Positions 59,501-64,000 of a stretch of DNA of 64,000 nt are shown here, piece by piece. The notes under the pieces were generated by a model. That model was not told the origin of the DNA, searched no databases, and saw only the letters and a list, made by a program, of their open reading frames with translations. Location of the stretch: NCBI GenBank assembly GCA_009193035.1, contig SWDT01000134.1, positions 124,001 to 188,000 on the forward strand, in the 5' to 3' direction. Position 1 is the stretch's first letter; every line of letters begins with the position of its first letter. This stretch comes from Halicephalobus mephisto. Taxonomy: Eukaryota; Nematoda; Chromadorea; Rhabditida; Panagrolaimidae. A program made the translations under genes and the position numbers.

Positions 59501-60724
59501 TCCAATACTCTGTCGAATATTACTCAAGTCGTCATCTCCATTGACTTTTTTAACCGTATTAAATAAGTTCTGTCTGGTTAGAACCAAATTATAGTTGGCT
59601 CCATTGATGAAGCCTTCTGCATCAAAGTGACTAGTAGGGTTATTCTTCAATGCGTTAACAAGATCCGGCCTATCAACATAGTACATGAACTCCAATCTTG
59701 CTTTTGTGGCTGCAGCGACGTCTGAGATTGAATCCATCCAGTTTGTGTAGTCACAGGAGGAATACATGGCCGGTTCTGGAGCAGTCAAACCCATGTGTCT
59801 TTGGAGGTAACGGTACTGGGTTATGCAGACAGCAGTAAACATCTGAGTATCATGGAATTTGGTATCTAGAAAAAAAGGTAAACTTTATGCAAACAAATCA
59901 AGTTGTTCAACATTGGTTTTAATATAAACGATAATGTTGGAAACACTGTAATTTCTCAGTAAGCAAATAATGCAAGATCTTTGGATTAAACAAATTGATA
60001 TTTATGCTAGAGTAAAAGGTCTCTTTTTTATTTTACTGTGGTTTTTAAAACAAAAGTTTATTTACTTAAGTTTAAAGCATAAAAAATGTTTCCTCTTGTT
60101 AAAGATATGCAACAGGAGGTGTAATCGCTTGCGACATTATTTTCATTACTTCCGAATGCTGTTTTTATTTGTTTTTGTATATTTCTCTTCTAAAAAATAT
60201 AAAAGTAATTTAAAAAGTAAATTCAAAAATCATCAAAAATGACATAAGAAACCCTTAAGATTATTATTTCTATTAAAACTAAAATTGAACAATTTAAAAA
60301 AAAAGGTGAAAATGAATAATTTATTTAGAAAAGCAAGAGAACTTGCAACAGAACCAATGTGAAACTTTTGATTATTTTTTAGCTAATATTTAAAATCTAA
60401 ATCAGGTGGTCATGATTTCAAACTACCTGCACTGATTAAATTCAACATTGTTTAACCTTTCAGTTCTTTAATTTCATTTTTTTAAATACTTTCCCACATT
60501 TAAAAAAGTCAATCAACTTCTTCATAAATATTAATTACTACCTACGGTATAACTTCACAATTTACAAAGTACTAATTTTCTTTTTTTTTAATTTTTTAAA
60601 ATTCCCTTGTTATTTACAACTTACCATTAAAAATGTCCAACACAGTCGCAAATAATCCACTAGTAGCAAATCCATTCGATAATCGGAAACACGAAATTAA
60701 CAATAACCACCAAAATTGTTTCAT
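56528..60724 (-). CDS. VWA7-like secreted protein (Zn-PLC-like domain + vWA domain)
   Basis: Five exons in phase (60625-60724, 58235-59865, 57419-57922, 57036-57374, 56528-56989) give 1011 aa. Exon 1 encodes a signal peptide (MKQFWWLLLISCFRLSNGFA). Next comes a phospholipase-C/VWA7-like region with HFDAEGF and the metal-site-like HTLQDFYSHTNWVEMG (HxxxDxxxH). A vWA domain follows, with FVIDTTASMNSS (MIDAS-type D-T-T-x-S), GGTDGPEM and YVFTDAPSKNP. A KRQ site then precedes beta-rich domains with N-glycosylation sites and paired cysteines. The last 20 residues are hydrophobic (ILRFLLSFALVMRLIQN-type), a possible membrane or lipid anchor. Intron 1 carries the foreign-looking insert at 59970-60430. 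Confidence 0.8.
59970..60430 (+). other. Bacterial/phage-like operon fragment in an intron
   Basis: Lies antisense in intron 1 of the VWA7-like gene. Around 60113 is a perfect Shine-Dalgarno (CAGGAGGTG), overlapping the end of a short upstream frame. About 9 bp later a TTG-started frame runs (LRHYFHYFRMLFLFVFVYFS) with a basic tail; it passes one TGA at 60240 and stops at TAA in ATGAATAA. That ATG starts the next frame, itself preceded by AAAGGTGAAA, and it meets TGA twice within 22 codons (EPM-TGA-NF-TGA-LFF). In the UGA=Trp code these frames stay open. This fits mollicute or mollicute-phage DNA. A small insert of another origin remains possible. Confidence 0.5.
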
Positions 60725-60976
60725 AATGTTTTCTGGAAAAGCCACTGAATAGTGAAAAGTCAGGAGCAGTTCACGTAAGTTTACTTATTCCAAGTCAAGC
60801 CAAGTCCAATCGGAGTTCCCCGAAAGTTTATTCAACAACAAGTCTTGAGTAAACTTGATTTCTCCGGAGCTGGTTCTGGTTCTTTGGACCAATGTTGATG
60901 AACAGTCAGCTCTATTTTTCGATGAAAAATTAGAAAGCTTTGATGAGTCATTAAATCACGTGAAATCCAGGATGAT

Positions 60977-62287
60977 TCATTGTTGGAAGACTCTTGTTGG
61001 TTTCTGAATCTTGAAGACGGGGAAAGGAAATGGGATTGGGAGGATTTTGTGGAGAAACATGATCCTCGCTAGTTTGAACAAAAAGAGTCTGTAGGGCTTG
61101 ATGAGGTAGATGATGGTGATTAGGCCCCCTAATGTATGTAGAGCAAAGCAAGGACCCAGAATGAGGAGACTGTAGGTGGCTTTATGAAATCCAAACAATA
61201 TAGAGAAGATGAATAAAGCCAGTGGAAGAAAAATAAGAAGTCCAAAAAGTAGAACATGGGCTATTAAAATCCTAAAATCTCAAAAATTTTAATTTTGCTT
61301 TTTCAATCTTTAATCTATTTCTCTCAGAACAAAAAGCATATCTTCTTAATTAAAAAACTTCTTTACGTTTCAATAAATTTGACAAAATTATTTAATTTGG
61401 ATTTCCTTAAGCTGGTCCATCCCCATTACCATTAGTTAATTTCGAAAAATCTAAGCAAAAATTCCCTTCATTACCCCAACACTTCTATATGATTTATTTA
61501 TTGATTGAACTTACCTATAGAGCATTCTGTGAGTCCTCTGTAACGCAAGATTGCCCGAGTGTAAATTCATGTCTCTAATTTTTTTGATGTAAACTCCGTG
61601 GAGACAAAGAAAAAACAAAAAGAACAAAATAACCATTACACACCCTTCTTTTATCAAGAACCCTATCCATCCGTTCTCCAATGCTGGATGATACCCAGAG
61701 GTGCTCGGATACTGTGAGAGAAGTTCCTTCATGACAGGGACTTCGACGACTAGTCTTCTCCGTAACTCCCCCAAATCAGGATGTTCCAGCAATAATGGAC
61801 CGACTAATAATATCTCCAATCCCAGAAACAAACAAACAATAAAAGTAGAAGCGACTACATTGTCGTTCATTAACGTTTTCAAACAAGTGACTTTCACAGA
61901 AGATAAAAATCCATAAATAGAGGATAAAAGTAATCCATGTAACATCCAAGCTAGACAAAATATTATTAAGGGTAAAAATATGTAGATCGTCACTGGACCC
62001 AAGTTAACAAAACCAGGGCATCCAACAAGCAACGGCAAAAACGATCGTGGCAGAAGCAAGCAGTAAAATAAAATAAACAAATAACTGCTACTTACTTGAG
62101 ATAGTAAAACAAACTTAAATTTCTGCATTCGTCGGTCAGACTTGGTCGTGATTGTATAAAACACAATAGGATACAGTACACTGGTAATTCCAAAAAATAA
62201 TAACAAAATTACAGTGGATATGGTTTCAGAAATCGGATGAATTAAGTCACTTTTTGTCAAATTTTGGAATTGAGTGTAATCTGGCAT
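60977..62287 (-). CDS. 7TM chemoreceptor (srh/sri-like)
   Basis: Two exons, 61515-62287 and 60977-61271, give 355 aa. Seven hydrophobic segments are visible. Landmarks are SDLIHPISETISTVILLLFF in helix 1, KFKFVLLSQVSSSYLFILFY, GPVTIYIFLPLIIFCLAW, FLGLEILLVGPLLLEHPDL with the loop ELRRRLVVEVPVMKELLSQYP, and GCVMVILFFLFFLCLHGVYI. The last helix (LHTLGGLITIIYLIKPYRLF) has the KPYR ending typical of the srh/sri superfamily. The acceptor after 61271 was chosen because it alone keeps the frame. More distant from the two receptors at 52-55 kb. Confidence 0.75.
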
Positions 62288-62331
62288 TTTCGGACAAAAA
62301 CTAGAGATTAAATAACGGCATTAATTTAAGT

Positions 62332-62670
62332 ACATCAGCTACATAGCAAATGAAAAACGTCTTGCTCCAGTTTATAGTCTTGATGCGGAGTGTGACTATG
62401 TAAGAGAGAAATATGAAAGAAATTTAGACTTAGTTCTTTTGCACTATGAAAAGCTAATGATAAGTGCTAGTAACGACAACAAGTCAAAACAGGTTCATCT
62501 AATTACTGCTAATTTTATCAATTTGTATCAATAATTTTTAAATAATTTTTTGCTATAAAAAACGCTTCCGATACTTAAAACATGTTTATCGAATGATATT
62601 GTTGATGACGTTGTTATCTATCGTGAAAATTTAGAAAGTTTGCCAGGAAAAACGCTGAGAGGAACTTTTT
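62332..62670 (+). other. Coding-like open stretches, unidentified
   Basis: From 62332 to 62534 a frame of 67 codons without ATG reads YIANEKRLAPVYSLDAECDY and continues into NDNKSKQVHLITANF. After a short gap, 62581-62669 has another (NDIVDDVVIYRENLESLPGK). Composition is protein-like, with charged residues spread evenly. Probably a broken gene or element; no family recognised. Confidence 0.3.
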
Positions 62671-62740
62671 CTTTGTGATAATATCATATAAATTGCTCAT
62701 TTTTCGTCCTTACTCTTTATTTCTACGTTCTTCAATCATC

Positions 62741-63532
62741 ATGATTAGGTCCCGAAACGTAGCTATTTTACTTCTCGTCTTTCTATCTGTAGCAGTAACT
62801 TCGACTTCTGCTTGTAATAACCAATTGACAAGTTGTTATGAGAAGTTTACAAATTCTCTTGGATTTTCACACTTCCCACCATCTGTTAAAGATTTTGATG
62901 GTATCATAGACAACAGTAATGTAACATTAACAAATTTAAACAAGATTTGTGGATACCAATCAACTTTATATAAATGCATAGGATCCTCAAATGAGCTAAT
63001 CACATCTGACAATCTCGCATGTGTCTTTGAAGTTACCACAAATCAATCCGTAACGATCGTATATAGTTTTTATTTAGTTCAATACCTTTGTGGACAATCA
63101 CGAGAAGGTAAGGCTTAATTTTTATTTAAATAAAGTATTTATTGCAGATGTTGTAAATGCTTACAAATGCATAAATAATGACACAGATAATTCTTATCGT
63201 TCTATTAGTCCACTGTAAGTCGAGTTTACGAATATCACAATTTAAACAAATGTTTCAGTTCTCTTTACACAAACGAAAAGGCATTTACTGAAACTTCAAA
63301 AGATTCTATTGACGATATATGTAATATTACGTTGTACAAAAACATTTTGCCATACATTACAAACATATGTGGAAATGAGGCTGCTGACATTATGTGTCAC
63401 CAATATTCGTTCATGATGCAATATGTCTATCGTTGTCCAATAGATCTCAACTGCAATTCATCATCTCGGATGTTCAACTTTGAAGTAATTATTCTCATCA
63501 TGAGCACCTTTTATCTACTAATCCTGAAATAA
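62741..63532 (+). CDS. T20D4.11-like (DUF19) secreted protein
   Basis: Nematode-specific secreted or surface protein of unknown function. Three exons in phase (62741-63107, 63148-63214, 63259-63532) give 235 aa. A signal peptide (ILLLVFLSVAVTSTSA) is followed by a DUF19-type array of cysteines: CNNQLTSCYEKF, KICGYQSTLYKCIG, LACVFEV, YLCGQ, YKCIN, DICNITLYKNILPYITNICG, IMCHQYSFMMQYVYRCPID, LNC. The last 17 residues are hydrophobic (VIILIMSTFYLLILK), suggesting a GPI or single-helix anchor. The ATG at 62741 is preferred over one at 62675 because it begins the signal peptide directly. Confidence 0.8.
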
Positions 63533-64000
63533 TCTAGAAAAATGTTGTTCATCAATATCATCAAAAGTCCTTCAGACTACTCTTATCATTATACGATTCT
63601 TTGTCAGATAATCTTTATGCTAATAATCAATCATTTATGTATGAGCCTCATAGAAACATATTTTTAAGAAATATTTTTAACTAGAGTTATTTGAGTTTTT
63701 TCAATAAATTCGTAATTAAAATAAGAAATTATGCATAAAGATAAGGAAAATCTACATCGTTTTTGAGTCAGTAATAATTTTTACAATTAAAAATCATTAG
63801 AATAACAATCAACAATAAAGTTAAACTATTTTAAAATTCCTAAGTACTCTCATAAAGTTGCCTAGAATATTTCCCAGTTTTGAAAAATTTAGTTTCTTCT
63901 GTAAAGAATACAATAGTTTTTTCCACTAGTTGATTTCTTCGATTTTAAACTTGTTAATCTAAGAATTCAGTAGTTGGAAAAAGGATTTAATTTTTGACCG
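63533..64000. other. 3' spacer to window end
   Basis: AT-rich, no gene seen; AATAAA-like signals near 63702 could end the DUF19 mRNA. Confidence 0.4.

Noticed and set aside
59970..60430. Simple bacterial contamination of the assembly
   Set aside because: The fragment lies between two exons of one nematode gene whose phases close across it, and it is short and flanked by ordinary AT-rich intron DNA, so a chimeric contig is less likely than an insert. Read support would settle it.
1..64000. tRNA or rRNA genes
   Set aside because: I saw no convincing cloverleaf with A and B boxes or rRNA-like blocks by eye; a tRNAscan run would be decisive.

Overview
This window reads as nuclear DNA of a rhabditid nematode close to Caenorhabditis. 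The evidence is short (about 45-100 bp) introns with TTTCAG acceptors, AT-rich spacers, and several families that are strongly expanded in nematodes: GT92 and GT14 glycosyltransferases, nematode carbohydrate sulfotransferases, FkbM-domain methyltransferases, srh-class chemoreceptors, short nuclear hormone receptors and a T20D4.11-like (DUF19) secreted protein. I could assemble about 20 spliced genes whose exon phases close. The species cannot be named from the sequence.

Layout. 0-12.3 kb: 5' half of the myosin phosphatase targeting subunit (mel-11), an uncharacterised basic Ser/Pro/Arg-rich protein, an HD-fold phosphohydrolase-like protein, and a RanBP2-type nucleoporin (npp-9-like). 12.3-18.3 kb: a cathepsin L-like protease with at least three decayed duplicate blocks, one split by a 200-bp solo LTR, plus a trypsin-fold gene and a Polinton-like relic. 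18.3-25 kb: a 67-aa membrane protein, a SUZ-domain (SZRD1) gene whose 3' end is made of npp-9 sequence, SEC62 and TMEM53. 25-39.8 kb: a gene-poor spacer, then GT14, sulfotransferase, two short NHRs, an FkbM methyltransferase and GT92, with two palindromic MITE-like elements and a decayed cysteine-rich frame. 39.8-51.3 kb: SCPx (the daf-22 family thiolase still fused to SCP2), an uncharacterised gene with a 3-kb intron full of palindromic minisatellite, and trans-2-enoyl-CoA reductase. 51.3-64 kb: an inverted pair of srh receptors (one broken) plus a third fragment, a VWA7-like secreted protein, another 7TM receptor and a DUF19 protein.

The genes are not an operon. Thematic links are lipid metabolism (SCPx in peroxisomal beta-oxidation, enoyl-CoA reductase in ER chain elongation), glycan synthesis and sulfation (GT14, sulfotransferase, GT92) and nuclear-pore/ER housekeeping (RanBP2-like, SEC62).

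The most unusual item is inside intron 1 of the VWA7-like gene. There, about 460 bp look like a bacterial or phage operon fragment: a perfect AGGAGG ribosome-binding site, overlapping small ORFs and in-frame TGA codons where Trp fits. This suggests DNA from a mollicute (Spiroplasma/Mycoplasma-type) source or its phage. No database search was possible; all family names rest on motif recognition.
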